The notes: generated from the sequence alone by a model not told the origin. Counted from the first letter of the stretch, positions 24,400 to 38,402 are shown. The stretch: DNA of 64,000 nucleotides from Populus alba (GCF_005239225.2 NC_133288.1:7583035-7647034), one strand, 5' to 3'. Numbers and translations are program-made.

Positions 24400-25300
24400 A
24401 AAATGACCCAAGTAAACTTATATCGGTTGCTGACGCAATGCCGCGAGCCAGTCCAAGTTTTTATGGATGTAAGAACAAAATTAAGGTGTTTCTTTAGTTT
24501 ATAAACAAGTTAAAGAAATTTGAGATTCAGGTTATTGAGTCGACTATGTTTAATAAGTTTGATTAATTTAATAATATAAAAAAATCCTAATTTAATAACA
24601 TTAAAAACTAAGCAAACCCGGACAAATCTCTTAAACCCGGGTTAATATTTCAAAATCATAAATCATGAAATATCAGACCCAGGATTAATCAAGAAGTCCA
24701 ACTCCAAACTAATTTAAAGTTGAATGATAAAATTAAAAAAAAAATCAATCTAAAAAACTTGTCAAAAAAATACAGCAATAAAAAAAGGGATCAATCTAAA
24801 AAACTTGTCAAAAAAAATATAGCAATAAAAAAAAAGATCAATCTTGGTAGGAAAGGATGGAGGATGAAATAACAAAAACATTAATTTTATAAATCATCCC
24901 AAATAAAAAAAAATAATAAAAAGAATGGGGATCAAATTTGAGAGATAAAAAAATTGGAATATGAAATTGAAAATAATTTCCAATTTGAAATAATTTTTTC
25001 AAGTAAAAAAATTGTAAATAAAAGAACATGGATGAAATTTGAAGGAAAAAAAAAACAAAGGGCTTCTATGATTTTTTTTTTACGGGCAAACTGCAAATCA
25101 AGGTGCATGAGAGAGAAATTAAACAAAAAAAGAAAATCAAACTAACACCAAACCAAATGGAATCAGAATACATGTGTTGCCCAGAAAAGAAGAGGACATC
25201 GAGTTAAATTTAATGACGGGGTGAAACAATAGTTTTGACCACTTGAGTTAGTCACACATGTCACCTGAAGGCAACAAAATGACTAATGCATATAATGCAC
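24400..25300 (-). repeat. Dispersed repeat related to the tandem-array element
   Basis: Read on the minus strand it contains TTTTAATTTTATCATTCAAC and a GAGTTGGACTT block, like the monomers at 4120-5070. A 46-bp direct duplication (ATCAATCTAAAAAACTTGTC start) occurs at 24744 and 24790. The small frames on both strands at 24838-25145 are low-complexity artefacts. Confidence 0.4.
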
Positions 25301-26892
25301 ACATGAGCAACTTCTTTATTTGTTTTTAATTTTATTTATCAAAAAGTTTTACAAAGCATTCACGATCTAGTATACAAAATAGAAATAAAAAAACAAAATT
25401 CATGGTTTGATGAGCAAGTACACTAGAAAAGTGATTCCATTTATCAACTATGCAAAATACCTTGTAAGAGCTCGTTGTTATGTATGTTATTATTTTTAGT
25501 GAAGTTTTAATTATATGTTTATTACTGAAACTTTTCCTCGCTAGCAATGATTGTTGACATGAAAAATATAAAAGTAGAACTCCAATAAAAAAATATAATA
25601 TATTGAACTCTAATAAGTGCAGTTTTGGGGGTTTCTCTCTCCCCCCACCCTTCTTAGACTTTTTTGTTCAGCATCTTTTCCTCCACCTTTAACACCTTTA
25701 ATGTGATGTACTAGGTATATATACTTCACATTGTTGATTTGATTGTATTTTAATTAGAATTTTAATGTTTGAAATTTAGAAATTCTAATATACATGTTAT
25801 TTATATCTCATTTATTTTAAAAATATTTGTGTATAAAATTATGTTTATCTTGTTATTGTGTTTATATGAATTGTGAAATTTATGTATAATGATTTTTGGA
25901 TATATTTTTTTCTTATGGTGTGAGTTTATTTCGAGCAAGTAAATTGTTGGCTAGAGGATCATAATAGAAAAAAAAAAATTGTTATTTTTGATGAAATTAT
26001 CAATAGAAAAACTTGTCAAAATAATAATAATAAAATTACCAATGAAATAAAAAAAATATAACAAGATAATTTTTTAAGATGATTTCCATCAACATTAAAA
26101 TTACTAATGAAATCTTTACTATAAATCGAAGAAATATTCCATCTATACTTGATGGTACATGATTCGTTTTAATGTTTTATTAATTATTTTTTCACGCGTT
26201 TAAGTATTTAAAGTGTTATAAGAATTACAATATGATGTATAAATGAAATCGTGTAAAGATCGTGGGAGAATCGAAGTAATTTTTTCTAAAATTAAATATA
26301 TGTATATTATTGGTAGAATAAAGAACGGTACGATGAATCCTTGATTTGCGGTAATGGAACGTGGGTGAGCATGTAGAGTCACGTTCAAATCTTTTCCCCC
26401 TCGATTATGACCATAACTTTAAATTAAAATCTCATGTACCTTTGTCTAATTATTTCGGAGAAAACAAGGAATTTGTGCTCCTCTTCCTTAACACACAAGA
26501 GAAAGAGTACACAAAAAGAAAATTATTGGCCCTTATATCGTGCGAAGACTAAAATGTGAAGGTATGATCCGAGTCACAAGGGATTGGTGATGTTTGAGAT
26601 CTTTTTGGCTTCAGTCATTGCTTCCTTCCCATGTTCCTAACACATGCTATAGCTCCTACGAACTCCCTTACGTGGGCATCTATCTATCAATATGTGAGTT
26701 CTTCACGAGTTCACATGTTCTAGGAACTTCTGCTTTTAATCTCTCTCTATCCACGAGCTTTCAACTATGTTATAATATTAATTTGTTTACCTTTGAAAAC
26801 GAGTCTAAAAATATCTCAAACCAAGACAATTAGAATATTTTAAATAATTAATGCATAGAAACGGAAGATCCTTAAAAATCTAGATGGTTCTT
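25301..26892. other. Intergenic DNA
   Basis: No gene is recognised. Frames of 60-80 codons (for example 26594-26833) have no family resemblance. No well-preserved repeat copy is noted. Confidence 0.5.
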
Positions 26893-27063
26893 GGCAGTTT
26901 GTTATTTTTTTTAAAGTGTTTTTTTTTTATTTGAAAATATATCAAAATAATATTTTTAAAAATTATTTTTAATATCAGCACATCAAAATAATCTGAACAC
27001 AAAAAAATAATTTCAAGCAAATTTGCTTTTACAAATTTTCATGAAATGTTGCTTGGAATACAA
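26893..27063 (+). repeat. MITE-like AT-rich dispersed repeat, well-preserved copy
   Basis: Key blocks are TTTTTAAAGTGTTTTTTTTT, GAAAATATATCAAAATAATA, AATATCAGCACATCAAAATA and TGAACACAAAAAAATAATTT. The outer parts TTCTTGGCAGTTTG and GTTGCTTGGAATACAA are only vaguely inverted. Confidence 0.65.
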
Positions 27064-28666
27064 TTTTATGGGATGGTCTATTTTATAAAAAATTAGTTAA
27101 ATAAAAAATATATATTTTTTTAAAAAACTAGATTATTAAACTTTGTAGAATCAATTACTCAATTTCTAAGTTAGGCGAAATAACTTTTGTTGTCCTTATT
27201 TGTAGGTCTAGTAAGGCATTTTTTAATTAAACTTAATTATGTGATTTTATATATATATACATAGAAAGCATCTAATATATTTCTGAGTGTTGTGAGCATA
27301 TATAACTTAATAAATACTAGAGGTCTCGTTTCTGGGCCATAACCAAACCACCATAGGGCATACAAATAACGGATTTTTCTTTAGGGGTGAGAGAAGGGCC
27401 AAGTATGGCCTATATATTTCTGATTGTTGAATTCTAAACTAGAATATTTAGTTCATCAATATTCACCAATTATTTATTGTATTATCAAAAAGAATTAAAA
27501 AATTATTTCTTAGTAAGCTCGCTGACCATCTTCAATTTAGTAATTTTTATAAGTTCCAAACATGCTTTTTCTTTTTTTTTTTTCTAATCAAAATTTCCCA
27601 TCCTGCCTATTTCTTCTATTTTCCAAAAAATAAAACAATTAATTGAAAAATACATAGACTCGTTAAAGAAGTTGTTGTGCTCTAACTCTTCTTTTTGAAA
27701 TCTAGGGATTAAATATATATATTTTTTAAAATCAAGGTTTATTAATTAATTTTATTTAACGAAGTAACCAAGTTATAATTAAATAGTGATCTGGGCTTGT
27801 AATGTGTTTCAATGCAAAGAGAATGTTTTGAAAAAGACTAAAAAAGGCTCGATAGGCTGCTTACTATACTAGCTAGTGGATTACATCTGCAAGGGCAGTG
27901 GTCCATGGAGATCGAGACATAGGGCCCAGCTTTCATCTCTGGGCTCTGCCCACACCCTCTAAAAATCATAGGGCCCAAGCCTAAATAATGGATCATGGAA
28001 TACAAGGGAGAACAAATAAAAACTTGTGTGCCGACCTGCAAACTGTATATCAACATATCAAGTATTATTTATAATTTGAGAAAACTATTCCCAATAACAC
28101 TGGTTTATTTTTTTAATTTCAAAAATTATTTTTAAAAAATTTATTTATTTTTAAATTTTAAATTAATATTTTTTTTTAATGTTTCTCTGATTATTTTTAT
28201 GTTTTAATATCAAAAATAATTTTTTTAATATATTTATAAAAACACTTTTAAAATCAACTGATACTGTACTCTTTATATGAAAGTCATAAATTCAACTACA
28301 TGATTTTTCATGCCATGCTAGTGGTGTTAATCTCTTGAACATCAATTAATTAAAACTGGAACTTCCAGCCTTAAAAATAGTAATGATAAATATCAAAATC
28401 ATATGACAAAAAAAAAATCTTTAAATACATATAAATCATTTAATTGAATTAATAAGATTTACAAATAAACTTTACTTTAAAATCATAATCTAATAGCTCA
28501 AATGCTCCAACGATACGTTTATTTTCTAAAAAAAAAAAAACCAATTATTTTCACTACACCCAAAATCAACAACATGTCCTACCGTCAAATCATTGCAGCT
28601 TGGTTTTGTTTACTTCAACCTAGCGGTGGGTAAACCAACGGAAGAGATAAAAAACACCACAAAGAG
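27064..28666. other. Intergenic DNA
   Basis: No gene is recognised. A minus-orientation MITE-like copy lies at about 28085-28270. The 72-codon minus frame at 27838-28056 has no recognised domain. Confidence 0.5.
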
Positions 28667-29467
28667 TCCGTTTGGCTACGTGTTAGAAATTGTGTTTTTT
28701 AAAAAATGCAGGAAGTAAATGTTTGGTTAACAAAAAACACTGCGTACTGTGCATGGTTCCACATCCAAATCACGTGAGAAACGCAGGAAGATGAAAAGCA
28801 TAAAAATACTACTTTTAAAAAATCCAACCACTAAACAATGTATCATGCAACTTCACTGTTCACTGAACAGTGGAGGCATGTATCCACTATTCAGAGAGCA
28901 GGGGAGGCATACTCCACTGTTCACTGAACAGTGGAGTATGTAAACAGTGCAAGAATTGCACTGGTCACCTAAAATTCTTTTTTTTTTTTTAGTGTTAATT
29001 TTTTTAACATTTTAAAAAAATTTTAGTATAAAGTGAATTTATCGCACTGTAATATTAATTTTATACCTGATAATATTTTATCTACGTTAAAAAAATTATG
29101 AAAACTGTAATTCTTATTAGATAAATTTTGTACGTAATGGAATTATAAATAGTTTAATGAAATAATAAAAAATATTTTATATAAAGTATTTTTTTTTATT
29201 TCATGATGTAATATGAGTAATTAATTCTATAATATTTAAATTTAAAACCATCAATATTAATATATATTTTTTAAAATTATTTTATAACCTCAATTTTAAA
29301 AGCATTTTTAACCAAACACATTAAACTATTTTTTTTTCAACCTCAATTTCAACCACAGTTTTAACCAAACACCTATATTTTCAAACCAACCTCAACTAAA
29401 AGCATTTTTTATAAAACAACTTTTTTCAAATCACAACCACAACAGCTACCACAATACCAAACACACT
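28667..29467. mobile_element. hAT-like non-autonomous element with internal palindrome
   Basis: Perfect 7-bp direct repeats CAAAGAG lie at 28660-28666 and 29468-29474. The left end TCCGTTTGGCTACGTG and the reverse complement of the right end AGTGTGTTTGGTATTGTG form a poor terminal inverted repeat sharing GTTTGG. The interior is AT-rich and non-coding. At 28908-28940 there is a 33-bp palindrome (16-bp arms, 1-nt centre), preceded at about 28855-28875 by a second copy of the CACTGTTCACTGAACAGTGG core. The 64-codon frame at 28749-28943 overlaps the palindrome and is not taken as a gene. hAT assignment rests on duplication length only. Confidence 0.6.
28908..28940. repeat. 33-bp palindrome
   Basis: The arms CATACTCCACTGTTCA and TGAACAGTGGAGTATG are exact reverse complements around a single C. 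It can extrude as a cruciform or fold as an RNA hairpin. Confidence 0.92.
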
Positions 29468-29819
29468 CAAAGAGAAAGAAGCCAAGGGTGTGTTCAGTAA
29501 TATAGTTTAATTTTTCGTTTTCCTTTTCATTTTCAATCTTCATCTCTTTTTTCATTTTTTCTTCTCCGATAAAAAATTAGAAAACATGTTTATTTATTAA
29601 AGTTTCTCAACTTTTTTTAAAATTCATAAAACTGGAAATATGTTCATATTATACATTTTTTCCAATTAGAAAAAAATGGCAAAATAAATATTGACTCCAC
29701 GCAATCATGTACTCCAAGAAATAGTTAACGCATTAGTTTAAATGCAGGAGGCAATAAGACTTAACTATGGGTTGATCAAGGCAATCTAAATTTCCAAGGA
29801 TTTGTTTTGTTAATTTTAT

Positions 29820-29985
29820 GAGTGTATTTGAGAGTATGATAATATTTATTTTCAAAGTAATTTTTTACTTAGAAAAACATTAGAATAATATTTTTTATTT
29901 TTTAAAATTTATTTTTGACATCAGCATATCAAAACAATCTAAAAACATTAAAAATTAATTTGAAGCAAAAAACAATTCTTCACCT
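29820..29985 (+). repeat. MITE-like AT-rich dispersed repeat, well-preserved copy
   Basis: Blocks AAAGTAATTTTTTACTTAGA, ATTTATTTTTGACATCAGCA and TATCAAAACAATCTAAAAAC follow the family order seen at 26893-27063. Confidence 0.65.
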
Positions 29986-30607
29986 AACATTAGCACATCA
30001 TAAAATACTGCACTTTATCCAATTATAGGTTATACCAAAATTAAAAAACTTCTACTTATCGGATTGAAAATCAAACACAATATCATCGTACTATAATACC
30101 ATGTCATATAATTATTCACCTGATGGTATTAGCGGTGCAACACCTATTTTAACTCTACCAATAAATAAGTTTCTTTTATTCTTTATATACATGTAATCGA
30201 TTGATAAGAGATTTTTTTCTAACACATAATTTTATATTAATAGGTATAATTGTTGATAAAACTGTTGAATCGAGTTGAAAATTTTCTAAGAGATTCCACA
30301 AATTTTATTTATTATATTGTTAGAATTTTGTATCTATCTATTGTCAGGAAGACCTTCAAATAAGATCAAAAAGTTATTGTTTGAGAGTTGTTATATTTTT
30401 TTAGTTTATTTATTAATATTTTTTCTATTTGGTTGATAAATTTTTTTTTCCAATATTGTTTAAGACTATTTTCCTAAGTTTCAATTAAAGAAAATATTTC
30501 AAATCAGAGTTTTGGTATGGTGACCTTATTCTACTGAATTATGTGTTGTTCATGCTATTTCTCATGTTATTTCCGTATGTGTCAGCTTGTTTCCATGTTA
30601 GTCATCC

Positions 30608-30671
30608 TTCACCAAGGTGTTTACTTTGTTTTTTTTTTTTTTTTTTTTTTTTTTCACCAAGGTGTTTACTT
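30608..30671. mobile_element. Poly(T) insert flanked by 19-bp direct repeats
   Basis: TTCACCAAGGTGTTTACTT occurs at 30608-30626 and again at 30653-30671. The 26 bases between are TG followed by a pure T run. This is the layout expected of a target-primed retroposition that copied only a poly(A) tail (minus orientation). A local tandem duplication or slippage event is the alternative. Confidence 0.6.
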
Positions 30672-33298
30672 GTCACTGTAGGTATTAATTGAAAAAATAA
30701 AGTAGCAATTCTGTTCATAAGCTGACATTGAATCTAGGTAAAGGATTAATCTTTGATTTTGAAACCAAATAGACTAATCTTTGAATTTCTTAAACATATA
30801 TAGATCAAGTGTTTGTTTAAAAAATTGAACACATTACAATATCTCAAGAGAGGAGTAGGAAATAAAGAAGAGGACTGCATGGTTTCTCTCTGGGGAAAAA
30901 TTGGTAATTAAGAGCACAATTGACATGTTTTATGAGAATTTACTTCTTACTAAACAAAAATAAGTTCAAATAACTTCAAGTTAAAAATGACTCAAATCTA
31001 CTTAAAAAAAGAAGAAGAGAGATTTAGTACAAGTAATAAGTTTGATTAAATCAAAATTTTAACTTAATTTTGGAATAAATTTTTTATTTAAGTAAAAAAA
31101 CATTTGTGATCAAATATGTGTACGATTTTTCAAATGTCAAAAAATAATTTAAATCGATTGACAAATCATACGAAACATAATCTAAATTAACCATTTTGCG
31201 TTCATGAATTTAGACTCAGTTCTGATTGCTTTATTTAGGCACTAAAGCCTGGAGGTCTAATATTTTCTAAAACAGACGCAGACAGTTTTTTAGAAACACA
31301 ATTTTCACGCTATGAAATAATACTCTTAAAATAAATTATTATTACTGTGATAGCTATCGAGCCTTGACCTACCAAATCTAAGAGTAATTGTTACATAATG
31401 AAGAACTTTTTTTAAGGGCAGTGCCGGTTTGCTTGTGTTTTAAAGTTATAAAAAGGCCTCTGATTCCTTGAAGGTGTGGGGACATTGAAAACTAAATAAG
31501 GCGTGCAATGTGTAAATGATGGGCAACTACTCAAATATTCACCTACCAAAACCTCAATTCAACATTTCACAGTCATAAAACAGTGAATACGATGTGTTTG
31601 TCTCATAATATAATCTTTAAATCTTTTTAAAAAGGCATTTTACTTAGTCTCTCGTAAATCTTTCTAAAAAGCATTTTAGTCGGTCTATCATGTTTAAAAA
31701 AAACATCCGGGTATTAAATTACTTTTAAGTCAGCAAGATGTACAGAATGTGATTTTTATTTAAGAATAATATAAATTATATATTCAAACCTTACTTAATA
31801 GTTTAAGTTATTGGATTAAAATTATTTTGTTGATATGATATTAGAATTTTGATAACTAAGTGGTCATAAGTGTGAATCTCACTATTCCTATTAATTTAAT
31901 AAAAATTAAATACAGAGTAATGTAAACCTGTGCAAATTTCAAACTCAAAAGACTTTTATTTAAGAAGATGTGTTAGAAAATAATATAAATTATATCTTAA
32001 AATTCACCTAATAACTTAAACCATTAAATTAAAATAATTCTTTGATAATTTTACATGTGTTAGAATTTGTTCTTCTGTTCGGTTTAGCACCAAATAAACA
32101 TGGATAGGTTTATCAATACAGTCGCACTTGATAGCTATAGATGTATATTAATTTGTTTTTTTAACTAAGATTTTAATGGAGATTTTGGTAAAATCTATGG
32201 AAGATTATATGATAATGTTATTATAGTTATAATGGAGAATTTTCTTATAGTTTATAATCTAGAGCTAAACTACAAGGTACAGCTTTACGACTGTGCACGA
32301 TATTTGAACAATTTAGAGTGGAAAGCACCATGTCACTTCTGAAGCTTCAAACCTCAACAAGATACCAAGGAAAAATCGTACTAGAATGAAAGATAAGTTG
32401 TGGTTGTTAAGAGTGTAATCGAAGCATTACTGCAACTAGACGACAGGGTTTCGGCCTCTGAGCCCATGATTTATACCTTCTTTTGAAACGTTCAATTCAC
32501 AGGACGGATCCAATACCAAACGAGGTTTCATGACGTCATTCCTGACGGATTAGCGACTATGATATTTCCTTTTAATTCAATTCACATTTTTTCGTTTTAT
32601 TTTATTTTAATTTTTAATTTTTATTATTCTTTTCAAGTTATTTTAATATGCTAATATTATTTTAATATTTTTCAAGAAAAAATATTTTAAAAATAACTAT
32701 TATTATACTCACAAACATAATTTTAATACCCGAGTCATAGAAAAATTAACAAGCTCAAATCTGGGAGCAAAAAGAACCGTAGGATCGATCCAGGTTGGTG
32801 GTTTGTTATACATCTTATCTATTTGTGTGTGGGCGCAAGTAGTTTAAGGTTAAAAATCCCTGATAATTGCTTACATTTTTTGTCAAAAAGGATTGGTTGT
32901 CCCTTTCAATTTCGCTGAGAAAAGTCAATATATAGGCTAAATCATTGGCTAGCATTTATGCATTTTCAAGTCCCAATGAGATTCAACTTAATTAAAATTC
33001 TTTTAAGCCGTGGGGACATGGGAAAACATAGTCTTAATACACAAACAAAGATTACCAACCCACTAAGAAACATTTGATAGCGATCGCTTGGACGATCGAT
33101 GGATGATGAGAAATTTGACTTGAGGTGGTAAATGTGCGTCCTATATATCTATTTTATCTTGTTCGAATAAAAGAGATATTGCGAGAAAAATGTCTCTCAT
33201 AGGAATATTTTAGTCCTTGTAATTTATGTTCCTAAGTCTATGCTACAATAATTCCCATGTACTCCAGATACACACTCTCAAGTATACTAACATTTACC
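30672..33298. other. Intergenic DNA
   Basis: No gene is recognised and no reading frame of note. A weak MITE-like copy lies at about 32605-32735. Confidence 0.5.
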
Positions 33299-34730
33299 TA
33301 CTACAAGAAAATTGTCTAATAGCAACAAAAAAATCCCCATCAATACTTTTGATCATAACAACGACATAATATTTCTATTAGAAATTTCCAGGGTAATAAG
33401 AATGAATTTTGGGGATAGTAGTTGAGTATGGGAAAATCATAGCACATCTAGGTGACTTTGAATATGTTAATTTTATATATATTTTTTTAAATTATAATAT
33501 TTGTTATTGTTATACTTTTTTAGTTTAATGAACTTCTGAATTAGATTGCGTGATTACTAGTATGACACGTATAACTACTCTAAGAGAGTATTTGAAAAAG
33601 ATATTTAGAGTTCTTGAAATCAAAGAATTTTAGGAGACAATTATGAAGTGAATCTTTGAATAAAAACAAAGAGACTCATAATTTTATTAGTAAACATAAC
33701 AGCGGGTCGCTTTTTTTTGCTAACCATGTAAAATGCTTGGTATGAGCTTATTTTGTTTTTAAATTTTTTTCTTAAAATAGTAGTTATTATATGTGATAAC
33801 GTTTAACTAATGAATTTTTTTTTTTTTGCAAGCTACACAAAGTAGATGGGATCCAACTCTGATGGAGTTATTATAAACTTTGAAACTGTATATGAACAAA
33901 AAAAGGTGTAACAATTCGTGGACAGCTGAGTTGAGACATTTATTGTAAGTAAACTTTTCAACATTTTACATTGTTTGAAATAAATTTTTTTTATCAATGC
34001 CTTTGACTTTTATTTTTGTATGAACAATATAACACTAACATGTATGTCGAATATGAAAAAGATCTTTCAACCCGTCTAAAATAAGATCAAGAGTTGTGGT
34101 TGAAAACTAGAGTAACCAGTGGACCTAATAGGAATCAAATTTATTATATATTTATGACTACCACGTGAGATATGAGGTTGGCCTATATATAAAGTCTTAA
34201 CCATAAGCACCCAACAATCTAGGATGAGTCATCAATCACCAGCCATTGAAGAGTTAGTTGAACAATAAATTGGTCGTTGGAGAGCTAAAATAGAGGTATA
34301 ATATAAAAAAATTAAGAAAGATTCAATGAGAGGAGATGATGGCATATATTTTCAATTTATTGTTTTGATATAAACCAATGGATGGACTAACAAAACATGA
34401 TTATTAGTGATTTTTTTAGTTATCCTATCTGTTAGACACGATATATGACTAGTAGTTTATATATCTATTTATTTGATGGTAACTATTACCGACAAATTGA
34501 CCAATAGAAATTGATTGTTGCCTATTTTTATTACTGATATTAATATTATATCAACTAATCTGTTAGTGTTTAAATCACCGATATAATTACTAGTGAAACT
34601 TAAATCACTGACATGACTCTAGTCGAAGAAACGATTTTTTTATAAGTTTGTCGGTGATATTTGTACTGAATGAAACACTACTTTTACACTGGCAAAATAT
34701 TATGTTGTTGGTAATCAATTTTTTGGTGGC
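33299..34730 (+). mobile_element. Decayed CACTA (En/Spm) element
   Basis: The left end reads TACTACAAGAAAATTGTC, one base off the CACTACAAGAAAA terminus of plant CACTA elements. The right end near 34715-34730 reads AATCAATTTTTTGGTGGC, which resembles an inverted CACTACCAAAAAATT terminus. Sub-terminal short repeats such as ACCGACAAATTGACCAATAG occur near 34490. Around 34110-34240 a broken frame reads like GPNRNQIYYI, recalling a GGPNRNRVYG-type stretch often found in En/Spm transposase-region proteins. No intact transposase is present. The ends are approximate and no clean 3-bp target duplication was found. Confidence 0.5.
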
Positions 34731-35354
34731 AATTAACATGGTGTTTTTTTTTCTTTTTTCATTTTAACTTCGCTTTTATTCTTTAATATTTCTCATATTC
34801 CCTTTTCCATTACCTGGTTCCTTCATATAACAATAGGAATCTCTTAAAACTCTTATTTTTCTAGTGTTTTTTTTTTTTATTGAAAATTATGTTACCTTTT
34901 CATAATTTAATTGAAGGTTCATGTCATAAATTCTAAATATTAATAAATAAAAAATCCAAACCGATCGCTGTAATATTCAACCTGAGGAGTATTGAGGTTT
35001 CAGGTTTAATAATGATAAAACGATGATGATGAAGAAGAAAGAAGTTATAGACGACAAAGCATAATTAAGGAAAAATTAAAAGAGGAAGTCACTTAGACGT
35101 TTAAGGTTGAAAATATATTATGCAGTAGCTAGCATATGAAAGTTACTGCAGTAACTTTTGAATGAATGGCATAAAAGGAAAGCAGGAATCAATGTTACTG
35201 GCCCCACAAAGCATTGTTATTTTCTTATACTTTAGCAAAATTGTGCTTATTGGTTTGTTTTCTGCCTTACTTATTTCTTACTCCAATAATGAATTGTCAT
35301 TCTCAATATTAAATTTTGTAGACTTAATAATGCTGTCATTTGGAGGTTGGTGCA

Positions 35355-35399
<45 letters not shown>

Positions 35400-38300
35400 T
35401 CGTTGACTCAAACCTCTAGATATGTTTTGTAATGGTAATTATATTATCATGGAATATGTGTCTTGTGATTGTGCCTTTACAGTTTTAATTTGGACCGTTT
35501 AGTTGATTCCGAAGCTCAATTATTCTCTCTTTTTATCTAGTTGTCAATACTAGTTATTTAACTCAAGTTTCGACGCAAATAGGATAATTTTCTTTCAAAA
35601 AAAATAAATATATAGGCTTTTCCAACCTTTGTTTACAAAAAAAAAAAGAAATCTAATTATAAATAAAAAAAGTCTATACATTTATTTAATTAAATAAATC
35701 AAGAACCATTTACGCCAAAAAATAAATAAAAAATGTTATCGTTTTTGTTCAACTCATCTCGCTGCAGGTCAAATAATTTATTTCTAATGCAAAATAATGG
35801 ATGTGTGGGTGCTATTAACAAGTTTTTTTACATCGATTAAAAAATATAATAAAATAAAGTGAATATTATATTTGTTACTAAAGACGTGTAAGATTTCAAA
35901 TTAATTTATAAGATAATAGAAAATAAAATAATGTTGTAATTGCTATAATAAAACACTATTTTTTTTAGTTTTGTATAATAAATTTTCAAAAGAAGTGTAA
36001 ATAAAATAAAAGAAAAATCACGAAAGAATAAAGATAAGAAAAAAAAAGATATAACGGATTACTTGTAGAGTAATAAATATTCCAAGTATAAGGAATAAAA
36101 CATAATATTTTTTTCCAAAAAACTTAAAAAGAAAAACTAAAAAAATATTACAAAATAATGAAGATTAAAAAATGGTGATAAATAAGTCAATTTTAAAATG
36201 ATAAATAAGACGAGTATAAGAAAAAAAAACCTAAGAAAAATTTCCTTTCCTAAAAAAATCTATAGATTTATTTCCACTATAGTAAAAAACAAAATAGAAA
36301 CAATTTCAGTTATACCATTTCTAAAGGTTTCCTTTTAGTTTATGTATAATAATACTTATTTTGTGTATAATTTTTAAATTCTGCTATAAGTAGATTTTTA
36401 AATTTCTTATTAACAAAAAGTTATAAATATATATGATTAGTTATAAATTTTGACTTAAATTAAAAATTTATAAACATAACGAGCCAATACTTATATCTTA
36501 ACTCATTTTTATCATAAATTATTTATTAAAAATGATTTTTTAATTATAAATTCAAACGCTTGGTCCCTTTTCTATTTTATTTTCTCATTTTATTCTCTTA
36601 GTTTGTATTTCTTTAACTTCACAACATTAATTCTCTTTTTTCCCACACTCTCACGTACATTTTTTGTTATTTTGTGGTCTACTTTTTACAAACAATAATG
36701 CTTAAAATTAAAGAATAATTATTGCAGGTAACATAAAATTAAATAATTTTATCTCGAAGCTAATTTTAATATTTTTGTAAGAGTAATTAATTATAATAAA
36801 CATTAGGGAACCTCAAATACGTCCTTAACCAATATAACCATCCTCAATTGAATAGTAAAGACATGAGATTTTATAATTGGGTTATACTTGCATATTTTAT
36901 GAAATGAAATGGCGCTTCTTTTTTTTCAATTAAAATTTTGATGGAAGAAATAAAAACATGGACAAGAACCTAATTGAGAAATGTGTAAAAACTTCAGGTT
37001 TCCTCGTAAACATTAATATCTGCCCCCGGAAGCGCCCTAGCTAGTGTGTGTTCTATTTAACTGTGTTTATTTCAGGAGTAGGGCTTAAGTTGTGTGTGTG
37101 TGTGTGTGAGTGAGAGAGAGAGAGAGAGACGTATAAAAAATAAAAAAATAAAAAAATAAAAAAAAATTAATTTTTATAGTTGAATTTTATGCATAATTAG
37201 ATTCTACCTCACCTTAATTTTAACCTCAAAAGCTAAAACAAACATATATTTCCCAGCAAACAAAAAATAGAGATTTTCTTATGGTGCTATATTTCTTGTT
37301 AACTAGGCTGCTTCAGTTGTGGCATAATTTCCAGTTTTCCATCCTGGTTAGTGTTTGGCGTGAAAAAGTGGTGAGTTTTTTTTTTTCTTCTAAAAATACA
37401 ACATTTTTTAAACATAAATCACATCTATAAAAGTTAAAAAAACATGTATTTTACAAAAAAAAAAAAAAAAAAAAAAAACGAAAAAACAAGCTATGTTTGT
37501 CAGCAAATTCCGCGAGAGGTCAAACATGCGACTTGTTGTAGGTAGATTCATGTTTTTATTATCCACCATTTTTTAAATGTGTGGGGGCATACAAGAATCC
37601 AACGTCACAAATTTTAAACAGTGGGTAAGTAAAAGATGTTACCAACCCACTAAAATGTCAAAAAAAATTAATTTAATAATTATACATGCATGGAACATCC
37701 TTAAACCTTGAAGAATGTCTATGTCATTCCATCATACATCCCTATGACCTACTTAACCAAGGCCATATTTGTAAACTGATTTTCTACAGTTAATTATCAC
37801 TTAGTTCTTGTAGTTTATTAGAATTGTCTGATTATTCTATATATGTAGTATCAAAATAATCAAATAGTATTTTAATTAGTGTTAATCATATTTAATTTAG
37901 TGGTAATTTATTTAAATGTATTTTGTCATTGATATTTTCATTTTATTTGATTATTTTTTATCTCTTATATTTATTAAAATCAAAATAAAAATAAATTAGA
38001 AATCCCATAAAACGGATTAATTAATTAGTTTTGCTAAACTACACGGATTAAGTTTTTGGTTGTTTTTTTTCTTTCAAAAACCCATAAAAACGAGCTTGAT
38101 TGAGTCACAGATTTTGGAATTTTGTGCTTAATTTTATTAATATAAATGCATTTTAATAGTGCACACTGAGAAAAGCATTTTTAATACTACAATTTTTATA
38201 ATTACAGGGATACCCAAAACCACAGTTGAAAGCTACCATTATAGCTGACAAGCCTTGACTAGAGATCAGTAATACCAACTACTTGTGTATTGAAAGTGAA

Positions 38301-38402
38301 GTCAGTAGTTTCACATACTTAATCTCTACAAACTGCTGGTTTAAAAGACCTAAATTAACTTAATTATAGGGTTTCATAACGGACTTTTTTATATATATAA
38401 AT
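34731..38402. other. Intergenic DNA, including probable MYB 3' UTR at its right end
   Basis: It contains compound microsatellites (GT)n(TA)n at 35355-35399 and (GT)n(GA)n at 37090-37129, an AAAAAAT-type tract at 37137-37168, and an A run at 37457-37478. The 85-codon frame at 35162-35419 runs through the microsatellite and is spurious. No gene is recognised. Confidence 0.5.

Noticed and set aside
35162..35419. 85-codon frame with CVCVCVCIYIYIYI
   Set aside because: Produced by the (GT)n(TA)n microsatellite.
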